Counted from the stretch's first letter, positions 19,537 through 28,829 are shown. The stretch is 49,653 nucleotides of DNA from Anoxybacillus mongoliensis (GCF_014201515.1 NZ_JACHEQ010000018.1:1-49653); one strand, 5' to 3'. A program made the numbers and translations. The notes: a model not told the origin generated them from the sequence alone.

Positions 19537-19908
19537 CTACTCCTCAGGAGTAATAAAAATAATTTCTCCTTCTTTCGACAAAAAATATTGCTTTCGAGCC
19601 AATTCGGCAATATATTTATCATCGTTTAATTTTTTGATTTCCTCTTTCAATTTTTTCTCATCCTGTTGCAACGTGCGTAACTTTTCTTCTAACTGTTCTT
19701 TCGTTTTTAGTTGCCCATCAATCGCAGAAGACTGTGCCATCATCGTATATAAAAATAGCGAAGAAGCGGCTAACACCATTGTTACCACAATACTAAAACG
19801 AATAACTTTCTTTTTACGCCGTTGCGCCTTTTTATGTTCTTGTTTTTCTTGTTGAATGACATACGACGTTTGTATTTTTTTTACTTTACTTCTCTGTGGG
19901 GCGCCCAT
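19537..19908 (-). CDS. divIC: Septum formation initiator DivIC (FtsB-like)
   Basis: Bitopic membrane protein of the divisome that partners FtsL and DivIB. The 123-residue product has a basic cytoplasmic N-terminus (about 1-36), one membrane segment (about 37-58, VIRFSIVVTMVLAASSLFLY) and an extracellular coiled coil rich in Lys/Glu/Leu. The conserved end is KYIAELARKQYFLSKEGEII. The start could be GTG 19917 or ATG 19908. ATG was chosen because the GTG is only 2 nt from the AAGGAG site. Confidence 0.93.
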   Translation of the reverse strand: MGAPQRSKVKKIQTSYVIQQEKQEHKKAQRRKKKVIRFSIVVTMVLAASSLFLYTMMAQSSAIDGQLKTKEQLEEKLRTLQQDEKKLKEEIKKLNDDKYIAELARKQYFLSKEGEIIFITPEE

Positions 19909-19931
19909 GTTTTTCACCGCTCCTTCTTTAA

Positions 19932-20540
19932 TTACCCTTTTTTTCTAAACATATTCGCTATTCTCAAAAAAACCCCTTTTCCAATACGAAAAAAACGAAC
20001 AACCGTTGCTTGAAAGCGAAACGGGGTTTTTCCCCAAGCGAAACGTCCGATCCATATAAATGGTTGCAATAAAAATCGTGTACATCCATAGATCACTTTA
20101 TATAAAATTTTACCAACTAACAAAACAACATGACAAGTAGTGATGAATAAAAAAACAAAAAAACGGTAAAGAAGTCGGAGCGGAAGTATGATGGTATAAT
20201 AAAACATTCGGACGATTAGACGATATAACGTTACGAAGATGTGAATAATTTTTTGCAACAAACGAACGTACATACGTTGAAATAAAGCCTGATAAGCGGC
20301 ATATCCGCATAATATAGTAAAAAAAATGTACAAGCGAACTTGCCCGTTATTAATGACTAATAATGTGTAAAATACATACAACGCTTGCACGACCCAAAAA
20401 AGAATGTCTGCAATCCATACGATGAGCCGATGACGCTCGGAACGATTGAATATATGCGCGTATGTGTCAAAAGATGCCCCAATGATCATTCCGGTTCCGA
20501 TCATCGCAAGCAAAGTCGTAAATTGCACATGCAAACTCAT
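19932..20540 (-). CDS. yabQ: Spore cortex membrane protein YabQ
   Basis: Mother-cell integral membrane protein needed for cortex formation in B. subtilis. The 202-residue protein has several hydrophobic segments: FTTLLAMIGTGMIIGASF, then WIADILFWVVQALYVFYTLL, LYIFFTILCGYAAYQAL, and a long aromatic/basic stretch to about residue 150. The basic tail ends in FRKKG. The start overlaps the yabP stop by 4 nt (ATGA), so the two are translated together. Confidence 0.92.
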   Translation of the reverse strand: MSLHVQFTTLLAMIGTGMIIGASFDTYAHIFNRSERHRLIVWIADILFWVVQALYVFYTLLVINNGQVRLYIFFTILCGYAAYQALFQRMYVRLLQKIIHIFVTLYRLIVRMFYYTIILPLRLLYRFFVFLFITTCHVVLLVGKILYKVIYGCTRFLLQPFIWIGRFAWGKTPFRFQATVVRFFRIGKGVFLRIANMFRKKG

Positions 20541-20830
20541 TTAAACAACTTGCTAAAGAATCCTTTAGCCTTCTCCGTATGATGTTCATCTAAATAAATA
20601 ATTTCAAAAATTTTACCTTTAATCGAAACAATTCCCTTGTCCACATCTAAGTTTTTCATTTGTAAATTTTGTCCTTTTACAGACAAAAAACCCATAACTG
20701 TTTCCAGTAAAAATTCTTCATTATCGAAACTTTCTACTTGTTTTACACCGGTAATTTCTAACGTGCGCCGACTGCGCATGATAATGTCGTGTTCTTGAAT
20801 CGGCCCTTTATTCCCCATATTTTGAGTCAT
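20537..20830 (-). CDS. yabP: Sporulation protein YabP
   Basis: Mother-cell protein required for spore maturation; the family is related to YqfC. The 97-residue product contains RRTLEITGVKQVESFDNEEF, then LLETVMGFLSVKGQNLQMKN, and ends KAKGFFSKLFK, nearly identical to B. subtilis YabP. ATG 20830 follows GAGGGGGAGA. No signal peptide or membrane segment is seen. It is the first gene of a yabP-yabQ unit. Confidence 0.95.
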   Translation of the reverse strand: MTQNMGNKGPIQEHDIIMRSRRTLEITGVKQVESFDNEEFLLETVMGFLSVKGQNLQMKNLDVDKGIVSIKGKIFEIIYLDEHHTEKAKGFFSKLFK

Positions 20831-20863
20831 CAACGTCTCCCCCTCACAACGATCGTTTGTACA

Positions 20864-20871
20864 AGTGTATG
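20864..20871 (-). promoter_or_regulatory. Possible sigma-E -10 element for yabP-yabQ
   Basis: The minus strand reads CATACACT, a full match to the sigma-E -10 consensus CATACANT, 33 bp upstream of yabP. The -35 region is poor, so the call rests on the -10 and on known mother-cell control of yabP. Confidence 0.4.
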
Positions 20872-20896
20872 AGGAGGAGAAGTAGTTTAGAACAAG

Positions 20897-21154
20897 CTAT
20901 TCTACTCGCTCTTCTTTTACAATTTCATATAACGCATTCGCATCTTCTTTTTTCGCATGCTCTTGTAATTCGACCACTTTCACTGTCACATATTTTTGGC
21001 CAAATTGAATCATAATTTCATCGCCTATTTTTACGGTTGAACTTGCTTTCGCTTGCTGACCGTTAATAAATACACGTCCTTGATCAGCGACTTCTTTTGC
21101 TAATGTTCTCCTTTTAATGAGCCGAGAAACTTTTAAAAATTTATCGAGTCGCAT
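20897..21154 (-). CDS. rqcP: Ribosome quality control protein RqcP (S4 domain)
   Basis: S4-fold RNA-binding protein (YabO, Hsp15-like) that works with RqcH on stalled 50S subunits during C-terminal alanine tailing. The 85-residue product begins MRLDKFLKVSRLIKRRTLAK, the conserved S4 helix. The frame is open 39 nt upstream inside mazG. ATG 21154 follows AGGGAGGGG and lies one base after the mazG stop, so the pair is co-translated. Confidence 0.95.
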   Translation of the reverse strand: MRLDKFLKVSRLIKRRTLAKEVADQGRVFINGQQAKASSTVKIGDEIMIQFGQKYVTVKVVELQEHAKKEDANALYEIVKEERVE

Positions 21155-21155
21155 A

Positions 21156-22607
21156 TTATAACCCCTCCCTTTTCGCTTCTTCCCATATTTCATCTAATTG
21201 GTCTAACGAATATGTGTGCCACTCTTTTCCTAACTGTTTCACTTTCTTTTCGATATATTGAAAGCGACGATAAAATTTTTCGTTCGCCATCGCTAACGCT
21301 TCTTCAGGATTGACCTTGTAATATCGACATACATTGATTAACGCAAACAGTAAATCCCCGAATTCTGCCTTTAGTTTTTGTTCATCCATGTGATTAGCTT
21401 CTTGCTTTACTTCATTCATTTCTTCTTCCACTTTACGCCACATCGGCTCGACTTCTGACCAGTCAAACCCAACTTTTGCGGCTCTTTTTTGATATTCATA
21501 TGCGCGCAACGTACCTGGTAGCGCTTGGGCAACATCGTCAAGCAATGAATGAGGTACATGTTCCTTTTCTGCCTGTTTGATTGCTTCCCAGTTACGTACG
21601 ACATGTTCCGCATGCTCGACATGAACGTCCCCAAATACATGCGGATGACGGCGAATCATTTTTTCTGTAATGACTCGGATGACATCATCAATCGAAAACA
21701 TCCCTTCATCTTCACCAATTTGGGCATGAAGCATAACTTGCAATAATACATCGCCAAGCTCTTCAATCATATTTTCATCATCTTGTCGATCAATCGCATC
21801 AAGAAGCTCATACGTTTCTTCGAGCAAATACTTTTTTAGCGACTGGTGCGTCTGTTTCCGATCCCAAGGGCAACCGTTAGGCCCGCGCAACGTCGCAATA
21901 ATACGTCGTAAAGTAGTAAAGTCATGATATAACAGGTCATCATTTTCTACTTTTGGTACGTAAACGCTCGTTAAATTGCTAACGGTTACGACCCGATCTA
22001 GCTCATATAGTGGAACTTTTTCAATGCGTTGTTGCTTACTTCCTGCCGCATAAATGATAAAAACGGGATAATCATGTGGCAATTTTTCTAATAAGGCTAA
22101 TTTTACATCGGAAGCGATAAATGAATCATATACTTGGCAAAAAATGATATGATTCCGCAACTGAATTTCGTCCGATTGAAACGAAGTGGCGTCGACAAAT
22201 TGAAACCCTTCAATCGGATCGAGCTCAACGGCAGTAAATAATGCATCGAGAAAACTTTGTCCACCTTCCACGCGAACAGAAATGTGATCTTTTTTTTCAA
22301 GCAATAGCTTTACTGTACGCTCAGCGACAAGTGGATGTCCTGGAACAGCGTATATGACATCCCCTTTTTTCACCTCTTCACATAAATGTTCAACAATATG
22401 TTCGTATACTTGTTCAAACTGATCATATTTTTCGTATATCTCGTCAAACGATTGAACATGTATTCCTTCCGCTTCTAGTTGTGCGACAACAGGATGATCT
22501 TTTGTTCGTAAAAAGATGCGATTCGCCTGTTTTAGTGTACGGTACACACCGAAAGACAACTGGTCTATGTCTCCTGCCCCAAGACCAACGATTGTGATTG
22601 TACCCAT
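21156..22607 (-). CDS. mazG: YabN: SAM tetrapyrrole-methylase-like domain fused to MazG pyrophosphohydrolase
   Basis: A two-domain protein of 483 residues. The N-terminal half (to about 220) looks like a tetrapyrrole/uroporphyrinogen methylase (TITIVGLGAGDIDQLSFGVY, VIYAVPGHPLVAERT). The C-terminal half is an all-alpha MazG NTP pyrophosphatase (LRGPNGCPWDRKQTHQSLKK, EETYELLDAI, EELGDVLLQVMLHAQI and a second EXXE-type block). MazG hydrolyses non-canonical or excess NTPs; the role of the methylase half is unknown. The fusion is normal for Bacillaceae. It sits 2 nt after yabM. Confidence 0.95.
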   Translation of the reverse strand: MGTITIVGLGAGDIDQLSFGVYRTLKQANRIFLRTKDHPVVAQLEAEGIHVQSFDEIYEKYDQFEQVYEHIVEHLCEEVKKGDVIYAVPGHPLVAERTVKLLLEKKDHISVRVEGGQSFLDALFTAVELDPIEGFQFVDATSFQSDEIQLRNHIIFCQVYDSFIASDVKLALLEKLPHDYPVFIIYAAGSKQQRIEKVPLYELDRVVTVSNLTSVYVPKVENDDLLYHDFTTLRRIIATLRGPNGCPWDRKQTHQSLKKYLLEETYELLDAIDRQDDENMIEELGDVLLQVMLHAQIGEDEGMFSIDDVIRVITEKMIRRHPHVFGDVHVEHAEHVVRNWEAIKQAEKEHVPHSLLDDVAQALPGTLRAYEYQKRAAKVGFDWSEVEPMWRKVEEEMNEVKQEANHMDEQKLKAEFGDLLFALINVCRYYKVNPEEALAMANEKFYRRFQYIEKKVKQLGKEWHTYSLDQLDEIWEEAKREGL

Positions 22608-22609
22608 GA

Positions 22610-24166
22610 CTATCCAGCCTTTCTTTGTTTTATATTTATTAAATAACGCCCAAACGGAAAAGCTAACAATTCGTTTTCCGCAAAAACTTCTTCTTTAACG
22701 ATCATTATAATATAAACAAACGCCCCAATAAAAACGCCAATAATCGCTTGAAATGACGAAAATAAGCGTCCTTGATGAACAGGCAACTCGTTCGTCAATA
22801 TGATATATCCAGCTAAAACTATGGCCATCATCGCTGCAGCCTTTATCGTTTGAATGATTATAGAACGCGAAAGTAAAGGACAAGACATTCGTTTTTGTAC
22901 ATAAAAAAAGGCAATGGCGCACATGACAACATATGCAATAAATGTCGCTACAGCGGCTCCTACTGTATGCCATAAAGGAACGAACATGACATTCAACACC
23001 CATTTTGCTATCATGCCAATACAAACAACGAGAAGCGGACGAAATACATCTCCAAGTCCCTGCAAAATAGCAATGAACGTTAATGTTAAAGAAGTAAAAA
23101 GAATAGAAATAGATAAAATCGTCAGTTCGATTGCACCAACATGATCTTCAAACAACATCATATTCGCTTGTTTTAATATACAAACTAAACCAACTGCAGC
23201 CCCCATTCCGATGACAAAGGCCAAGCGAACAGCCGTATATACTGCATTACGTTCCTTTTGTTCGCTTGATAACATCGGCACAAGCGCTAATGAAAAAGAT
23301 GTGGCCGCTACGGTCCCAAGTTGAATAAATGGTTGACCGCGATCATAAATCCCCTTCGCTGTTTTAGCTAGCTCATGCCATCCCCCTTGTTGCAATAACG
23401 GGAGAAGCGTAAGTGAATCAACAAGCTGCATTAAAACGAGAACCATGTTAGCTAAACAAATTGTTACGCCATGAACGGCTAAAAATAAAAGCACTCTTCT
23501 TTTTTCTTTTATTGGAAGCCATAGCCGAGTATGAACATTCATTCGCTTTCGCAACATATATGCAACGAGTACAGCGAGGGCAGCAAAACTCCCCATAAGT
23601 GAACCAATCATCGCGCCAGCTCCTGCCTCATAAACGTTAAATCCGCGATGAAGCAAAAGAGAAGAAAGGAATAAAATAGCAAAAACACGCACAAATTGTT
23701 CCACTACTTGTGAAACAGCTGTCGGAACCATCTCCCCTATCCCTTGAAAATAGCCGCGAAAAACAGAAGCAAATGGGAGAAGTAGAAAGGCAAATGAAAT
23801 GGCTCGAATGAGCGAAACTAATTGGTGATCCCCCATGACCGTCGCTAGCGATGAGGACCCGAAATAAAGAATGGAAAACATAATGACGCTCATACATGAT
23901 AAAAAATAAAAAGAAAGCCGAACGACAGCAAATGTATATGTTGATTGTTTATTTTCAGCAATAAGTTTTGAAATTGCAACGGGATAACCATACGTTGATA
24001 AGGCAGTAAAAATTCCATAAAAGGGATAAACTTGTTGATAAATATAAAATCCAACATCACCCGCAATATTTTGATACGGAATTCGGTAAAAAGCACTTAA
24101 TATTTTTGTAAATAAGGCAGCGACCGTCAACACAAATGCACCGTGCAACCAATCTCTTCTTTTCAT
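22610..24166 (-). CDS. yabM: Polysaccharide/lipid flippase family membrane protein (YabM, SpoVB-like)
   Basis: Integral membrane protein of the MVF/MOP superfamily, relatives of which include the lipid II flippase MurJ/SpoVB and Wzx. The 518-residue product has about 12-14 hydrophobic segments, opening GAFVLTVAALFTKILSAFYR, a motif shared by SpoVB-type proteins. The substrate is not known. GTG 24175 lies within the AAAGGTGG ribosome site, so ATG 24166 was chosen. It follows the spoVT terminator and is translated just ahead of mazG. Confidence 0.9.
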   Translation of the reverse strand: MKRRDWLHGAFVLTVAALFTKILSAFYRIPYQNIAGDVGFYIYQQVYPFYGIFTALSTYGYPVAISKLIAENKQSTYTFAVVRLSFYFLSCMSVIMFSILYFGSSSLATVMGDHQLVSLIRAISFAFLLLPFASVFRGYFQGIGEMVPTAVSQVVEQFVRVFAILFLSSLLLHRGFNVYEAGAGAMIGSLMGSFAALAVLVAYMLRKRMNVHTRLWLPIKEKRRVLLFLAVHGVTICLANMVLVLMQLVDSLTLLPLLQQGGWHELAKTAKGIYDRGQPFIQLGTVAATSFSLALVPMLSSEQKERNAVYTAVRLAFVIGMGAAVGLVCILKQANMMLFEDHVGAIELTILSISILFTSLTLTFIAILQGLGDVFRPLLVVCIGMIAKWVLNVMFVPLWHTVGAAVATFIAYVVMCAIAFFYVQKRMSCPLLSRSIIIQTIKAAAMMAIVLAGYIILTNELPVHQGRLFSSFQAIIGVFIGAFVYIIMIVKEEVFAENELLAFPFGRYLINIKQRKAG

Positions 24167-24203
24167 ATAATCCACCTTTTTCCAAACACATATAATTAAA
24201 CAT

Positions 24204-24233
24204 CAAAAAAAAGGTAGCGAGATGCTACCTTTA
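24204..24233 (-). terminator. spoVT terminator
   Basis: AAAGGTAGC / GCTACCTTT with a 5-nt loop and a long T-tail; the left arm overlaps the spoVT stop codon. Confidence 0.92.
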
Positions 24234-24767
24234 TTGTTCCATTTGCCGAGCAAGGAAGCTCGCTGCAGTTTCTGCCGCTTTATGCTCTACTTCACCAAGC
24301 GTTTTATCTTTCGAGAAAATAATGACTGCTCCGATTGGATCTCCTCCAGCAATGATTGGTGCAACCACGTATGATTGCATCTGTTCTTCATGACCTTGGG
24401 CAAATGATACACTTTTTTCTTCTGTATGCAAAATAGACTGACGATCTTCCATCACTTTTTCAACAAGCTCACTTACGCTCTTATTTAAATACTCCTTTTT
24501 CGATCCGCCTGCTACGGCGATAAATACATCGCGATCACAAATGAGAACGGGTTGTCCTAAACTGTCAAAAAGAGCCTCGGCGTACTCTTTTGCAAAATCA
24601 CCTAACTCACTAATCGGCGAATACTTTTTCAAAATGACCTCGCCATCACGGTCAACAAATATTTCAAGCGGGTCTCCTTCACGGATGCGAAGTGTTCTGC
24701 GAATTTCTTTCGGGATTACAACTCGTCCTAAATCATCGATTCGTCGAACAATACCTGTTGCTTTCAT
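24231..24767 (-). CDS. spoVT: Stage V sporulation protein T, forespore transcription factor
   Basis: AbrB-family regulator that adjusts sigma-G genes in the forespore. The 178-residue protein has an N-terminal swapped-hairpin DNA-binding domain (GIVRRIDDLGRVVIPKEIRR, about 5-24) highly similar to that of AbrB elsewhere in this window. A GAF-like C-terminal domain follows (about 55-178). ATG follows GAGG at a 9-nt spacing. A sigma-G type promoter lies upstream and a strong terminator follows, so it is monocistronic. Confidence 0.97.
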   Translation of the reverse strand: MKATGIVRRIDDLGRVVIPKEIRRTLRIREGDPLEIFVDRDGEVILKKYSPISELGDFAKEYAEALFDSLGQPVLICDRDVFIAVAGGSKKEYLNKSVSELVEKVMEDRQSILHTEEKSVSFAQGHEEQMQSYVVAPIIAGGDPIGAVIIFSKDKTLGEVEHKAAETAASFLARQMEQ

Positions 24768-24844
24768 CTATCGATGCCTCGCTTTCATCTAGTGATTAAA
24801 AATGGCACTGGTGAAGCAGTTGAATAATTCACCATTGTTGTGAT

Positions 24845-24874
24845 TAGTATCCGTCACAAGCGAAGTTATATACA
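24845..24874 (-). promoter_or_regulatory. Candidate sigma-G promoter of spoVT
   Basis: -35 TGTATA (24869-24874; consensus TGMATA), 17-bp spacer, -10 GATACTA (24845-24851; consensus CATACTA), 77 bp upstream of spoVT. It fits the known sigma-G control of spoVT. Confidence 0.65.
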
Positions 24875-24881
24875 CAGTGAA

Positions 24882-24913
24882 GGGGGATTTTTTTTAAAAA
24901 GTGAAAATCCCCC
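24882..24913. repeat. Perfect 10-bp inverted repeat between mfd and spoVT
   Basis: GGGGGATTTT and AAAATCCCCC are separated by 12 bp, 50 bp after the mfd stop and 8 bp upstream of the spoVT -35. There is no T-tail on either strand, so it is not a standard terminator. It could stabilise the mfd mRNA end or be an operator. Confidence 0.6.
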
Positions 24914-24962
24914 ATCTTCATCATTGCCACTTATTTATAAACAATAAACATGAAGCAATCAA

Positions 24963-27900
24963 TTATTTTTTAGCATATTTTAACCCTTTTAGCAACTCAT
25001 AAACGATCATTAACCATTGTTGCGGTTTCATTCCTTTTACATGAACGACAATTTTGAAGCAATCTCCATCCATGCCGAAACCAACATCTCTGCCATACGG
25101 TTCACCGAGCTTAAACAATTGGCTAACATCAATTTGCTTTGTCGTTTCTTGTGAAAATAAAATTGTAATTTCTTGCTTCGTCTGCTTAATGGACTGAATG
25201 AGATGCTGTTTCGCGTATATTTTTATTTCAGCAATTTGGAATAAATAAGCCACTTCGTCCGGATAGTCACCGAAACGATCTAACATTTCTTCTCGTAATT
25301 GCTCGAGCTCTTCTAACGAATCAAGCCCACGAAATCTCTTATACATCTCGATTTTTTGTTGTTCGTTTGTAATGTAATGCTCTGGGATATACGCATCTAT
25401 TTCTAAATCGATCTCCACTTCAAACGGCTTTTCTTGCTTCGTTCCTCGTCGTTCTTCAATCGCTTCTTTCAACATTTGAGAATAAAGCTCAAAACCGACG
25501 GAATCAATAAATCCATGTTGTTGTGCCCCTAGTAAGTTTCCTGCACCACGAATGGATAAGTCGCGCATCGCGATTTTAAAACCGGATCCTAGCTCTGTAA
25601 ACTCTTTAATGGCTTGCAATCGTTTTTCTGCTACTTCATTCAACACCTTATCTTTTCGGTAAGTAAAATATGCATAAGCAATGCGATTAGAACGTCCTAC
25701 ACGCCCTCGCAATTGATATAGTTGGGAAAGACCCATTTTATCTGCATCATAAACAATTAACGTATTCACATTTGGAATGTCAACACCTGTTTCGATGATC
25801 GTCGTGCTCACTAATACATCATACTGACCTTCTAAAAACGCAAGCATGACCGCTTCGAGTTCATGTTCAGACATTCTTCCGTGTGCATATGTCACGCGAG
25901 CATCAGGTACGAGCGCTGAAATTTCTTCTGCCTTCCGATCAATGTCTTCAATGCGATTATAAAGAAAAAACACTTGTCCTCCGCGCGCCATTTCGCGTTC
26001 AATCGCTTCTCGCACAATGATAGGGCTATATTCCATCACATACGTTTGTACAGGGAAACGATTTTCCGGAGGTGTTTCGATGACAGATAAATCGCGGACA
26101 CCGATAAGCGACATATGCAACGTACGCGGGATCGGTGTAGCGGTTAATGTTAGTACGTCGATATTTGTTTTTAGTTGTTTAATTTTTTCTTTATGAGCAA
26201 CACCAAATCGTTGTTCTTCGTCAATAATTAATAAACCTAAATCTTTAAATGATACGTCTTTAGATAAAAGCCGATGTGTTCCAATAACCATATCAATCGT
26301 GCCGTCTTTTAAGCCTTGAATCGTTTCCGCCTGTTGTTTTTTCGTACGGAAACGGCTTAATAAACCGATGTTAATCGGATAACCCTGAAAACGTTCACGA
26401 ACTGTTTCGTAATGTTGTTGCGCTAAAATCGTCGTTGGTACGAGAAATGCAACTTGTTTTCCATCCATAATCGCTTTAAATGCCGCTCGCAACGCTACTT
26501 CTGTTTTTCCGTAACCAACATCCCCACATAGCAACCGATCCATCGGTCGTTCGCTTTCCATATCGCGTTTAATTTCGCGAATCGAACGAAGCTGATCTTC
26601 TGTTTCTTGATATGGGAAAGCTGCTTCAAATTCCCGTTGCATTTCATTATCAGGTGAAAACGCATACCCTCTGCTCGCTTCGCGCTCGGCATATAACTTC
26701 ATTAAATCTTCGGCAATATCTTGAACAGAAGACTCCACTTTCTTTTTTACTTTCTTCCACTCTGTTCCACCTAATTTATAAATTTTCGGCTCTTTTCCTT
26801 CTGAACCAACATATTTTTGAACGAGGTCCATTTGATCAACAGGAACGTATAACGTATCATTCCCTTGATATTGAATATGAATGTAATCTTTATGAATGCC
26901 GTTAATCTCTAACGTTTCGATTCCTAAGTATTTTCCGATCCCATGATTAACATGAACGACATAGTCACCGACTTTTAAATCTGTATAACTTTTAATTCGT
27001 TCCGCGTTCGACAACTTTTGACGCCGCAAAGGACGCTTCATTCGCTTTTTAAATAGCTCTTCTTCTGTAATGACGGCCAGTTTTTGCATCGGCAATTCAA
27101 AACCTGCAGCTAAACTAGACGGAACAATTTGACATTTCCCATGTAACAATGCATCGTCTTTCCCCAATTGAACGGCATTAATCTCATAATCTTCTAACGT
27201 CTGTTTCAGTTTTTTCGCTCGTTCTTCATTTCCTGCTAGTAATACAACAGCATAATTCCCCTTCTGCCATCGCTCAATTTCTCCCTTTAACAACTGCATT
27301 TGACTATAAAACACTTGCATTTGTTTACAAGATACATTAACAACGTTTTGGGGATGCGTGTATGGAATATGACGTAAAAATAAAGATAAGTAAATCATTG
27401 ATCTCATCCGTTTTTGCAATACTTCTGGGAACGAATGAGAAATCGAGACACTTTGCACAATTTTTCCTTCTTCTAGTAAATTTGTGTACCATTCTGCCTC
27501 TTCTTGCTCCAATTTTTCTGCTACTTCTTGAATGCGACTCATTTCATCAATGACAACAACACCGTGCTCCGGAATATAATCTAGCAAACTTGCAGCCGAA
27601 GGATAGAAGAGTGAGAAATATTTGTACATTTCTTCAATTGATTTCCCATTTTTCAACTGCTCTAATTCAAACGACACATGTTCAAATAAACGATTTTTCG
27701 TTTTTTCATCGTGAATATGTTGCAGCGTATCATGAAATTGTGCCTCTAACCGTTGAATCGCTTCGTCTATATTTTGTTGCTCAACAATCAATTCAGTTGC
27801 CGGTCCAATTAATACCTCGTTTATCTCAGCAATTGAACGTTGATCGTCGACGGAAAACGTTCGAATCGACTCGATCTCTACGTCAAATAGTTCAATACGA

Positions 27901-28475
27901 TAAGGAAGATCGGCTGTAAGCGGATAAATATCAATAATGCCCCCTCGGACGCTAAATTCCCCAGGAGTCGAAACAACAGATACACGCTCATATCCCATTG
28001 CAACAAATTGTTTCAAACAATGTTCCACATCCATTTGCTCACCGACGCGAAAATGAAGTTGATAACGTTGCCATACATCTTTCGGTGGCAATAGTCGTCG
28101 AAGCGCAGCAATAGGAGCAATGACGATTCCTTTTTTTCGTTCACACCAATAGTTTAACACTTCTAAGCGTTGCGCCCGTAATTCTGGACTAGCTACAGCT
28201 AATTCAGCTGCGATTAATTCGTTGACAGGATAAAGAAACACTTCTTCTTCATCAATTAATTGAATGAGATCGTCATATATTTTTTGCGCTTGAAATAAAT
28301 TGTGCGTCACAATACATATAGGACGCTCAGTGTTTTCGTATAAGGAAGAAATGAAAACAGAACGAGCAGAGCCAGATAAACCGGTGACAAGCTGCTCCTT
28401 TAATCCATTGCGAATCCCTTCCGCAACCGATTGCATGTCCGCATGGTTGATAAAATATTGTCGTAACCCTTGCAA
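24963..28475 (-). CDS. mfd: Transcription-repair coupling factor Mfd
   Basis: Removes RNA polymerase stalled at DNA lesions and recruits UvrA. The 1170-residue protein has an N-terminal UvrB-like region, the RNA polymerase interaction domain (KVGDYVVHVNHGIGKYLGIE), a RecG-like ATPase with Walker A LLCGDVGYGKTEVA, DEEQ box LLIIDEEQRFGV and TATPIPRTLHMS, and a C-terminal TRCF domain. The longest frame begins at 28532 inside the fin terminator. TTG 28475 was preferred because GGAGGG lies 6 nt upstream and the next residues align with B. subtilis Mfd. Confidence 0.95.
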   Translation of the reverse strand: MQGLRQYFINHADMQSVAEGIRNGLKEQLVTGLSGSARSVFISSLYENTERPICIVTHNLFQAQKIYDDLIQLIDEEEVFLYPVNELIAAELAVASPELRAQRLEVLNYWCERKKGIVIAPIAALRRLLPPKDVWQRYQLHFRVGEQMDVEHCLKQFVAMGYERVSVVSTPGEFSVRGGIIDIYPLTADLPYRIELFDVEIESIRTFSVDDQRSIAEINEVLIGPATELIVEQQNIDEAIQRLEAQFHDTLQHIHDEKTKNRLFEHVSFELEQLKNGKSIEEMYKYFSLFYPSAASLLDYIPEHGVVVIDEMSRIQEVAEKLEQEEAEWYTNLLEEGKIVQSVSISHSFPEVLQKRMRSMIYLSLFLRHIPYTHPQNVVNVSCKQMQVFYSQMQLLKGEIERWQKGNYAVVLLAGNEERAKKLKQTLEDYEINAVQLGKDDALLHGKCQIVPSSLAAGFELPMQKLAVITEEELFKKRMKRPLRRQKLSNAERIKSYTDLKVGDYVVHVNHGIGKYLGIETLEINGIHKDYIHIQYQGNDTLYVPVDQMDLVQKYVGSEGKEPKIYKLGGTEWKKVKKKVESSVQDIAEDLMKLYAEREASRGYAFSPDNEMQREFEAAFPYQETEDQLRSIREIKRDMESERPMDRLLCGDVGYGKTEVALRAAFKAIMDGKQVAFLVPTTILAQQHYETVRERFQGYPINIGLLSRFRTKKQQAETIQGLKDGTIDMVIGTHRLLSKDVSFKDLGLLIIDEEQRFGVAHKEKIKQLKTNIDVLTLTATPIPRTLHMSLIGVRDLSVIETPPENRFPVQTYVMEYSPIIVREAIEREMARGGQVFFLYNRIEDIDRKAEEISALVPDARVTYAHGRMSEHELEAVMLAFLEGQYDVLVSTTIIETGVDIPNVNTLIVYDADKMGLSQLYQLRGRVGRSNRIAYAYFTYRKDKVLNEVAEKRLQAIKEFTELGSGFKIAMRDLSIRGAGNLLGAQQHGFIDSVGFELYSQMLKEAIEERRGTKQEKPFEVEIDLEIDAYIPEHYITNEQQKIEMYKRFRGLDSLEELEQLREEMLDRFGDYPDEVAYLFQIAEIKIYAKQHLIQSIKQTKQEITILFSQETTKQIDVSQLFKLGEPYGRDVGFGMDGDCFKIVVHVKGMKPQQWLMIVYELLKGLKYAKK

Positions 28476-28504
28476 AAAATTCCCTCCTCTCCAAACATAA
28501 ATAC

Positions 28505-28529
28505 AAAAATGCTTTGGGTGCCCCAAAGC
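28505..28529 (-). terminator. fin terminator
   Basis: An 8-bp stem GCTTTGGG / CCCAAAGC with a 3-nt loop, followed by ATTTTTG, between the fin stop and the mfd start. It shows that fin can be expressed without mfd. Confidence 0.85.
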
Positions 28530-28532
28530 CAA

Positions 28533-28763
28533 TCATTGAATAAATTTTTCATATTGATGAAGATCCGGATTCCGATCTAACGCCTCTTGACAATCTTCGC
28601 AAATCGTCTTAACATAAATTTCTCCTGTAGGAAGATATTGTATAATATCTAATCTTTCTTCTTCTGTTAGTCGATGAAAGCCCAATTGCTCACTCTCTAG
28701 CTCGAGTGCATCAATTGTTCCAATTTTCACGCCACAGTGTCGGCAATAATAGTGTAATGCCAT
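28533..28763 (-). CDS. fin: Anti-sigma factor Fin (inhibitor of sigma-F RNA polymerase)
   Basis: Small forespore protein (YabK) that displaces sigma-F and helps the switch to sigma-G. The 76-residue product has a treble-clef-like zinc site from HYYCRHCG and [14 protein letters not shown], and keeps the B. subtilis ending (FIQ). ATG follows AGGAGGGG. It has a sigma-F type promoter overlapping the pth stop and its own terminator. Confidence 0.94.
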   Translation of the reverse strand: MALHYYCRHCGVKIGTIDALELESEQLGFHRLTEEERLDIIQYLPTGEIYVKTICEDCQEALDRNPDLHQYEKFIQ

Positions 28764-28798
28764 ACTTGCCCCTCCTAAATGGTTGTTTTAATCGAATA

Positions 28799-28829
28799 CA
28801 TTTTGAACCATTTAGTCGGGAATTATTCA
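28799..28829 (-). promoter_or_regulatory. Candidate sigma-F promoter of fin
   Basis: -35 TGAATA (28824-28829), 15-bp spacer, -10 GTTCAAAATG (28799-28808), matching GGNNANANTR except the second base. It is immediately downstream of the pth stop and 36 bp from the fin ATG. Confidence 0.6.
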
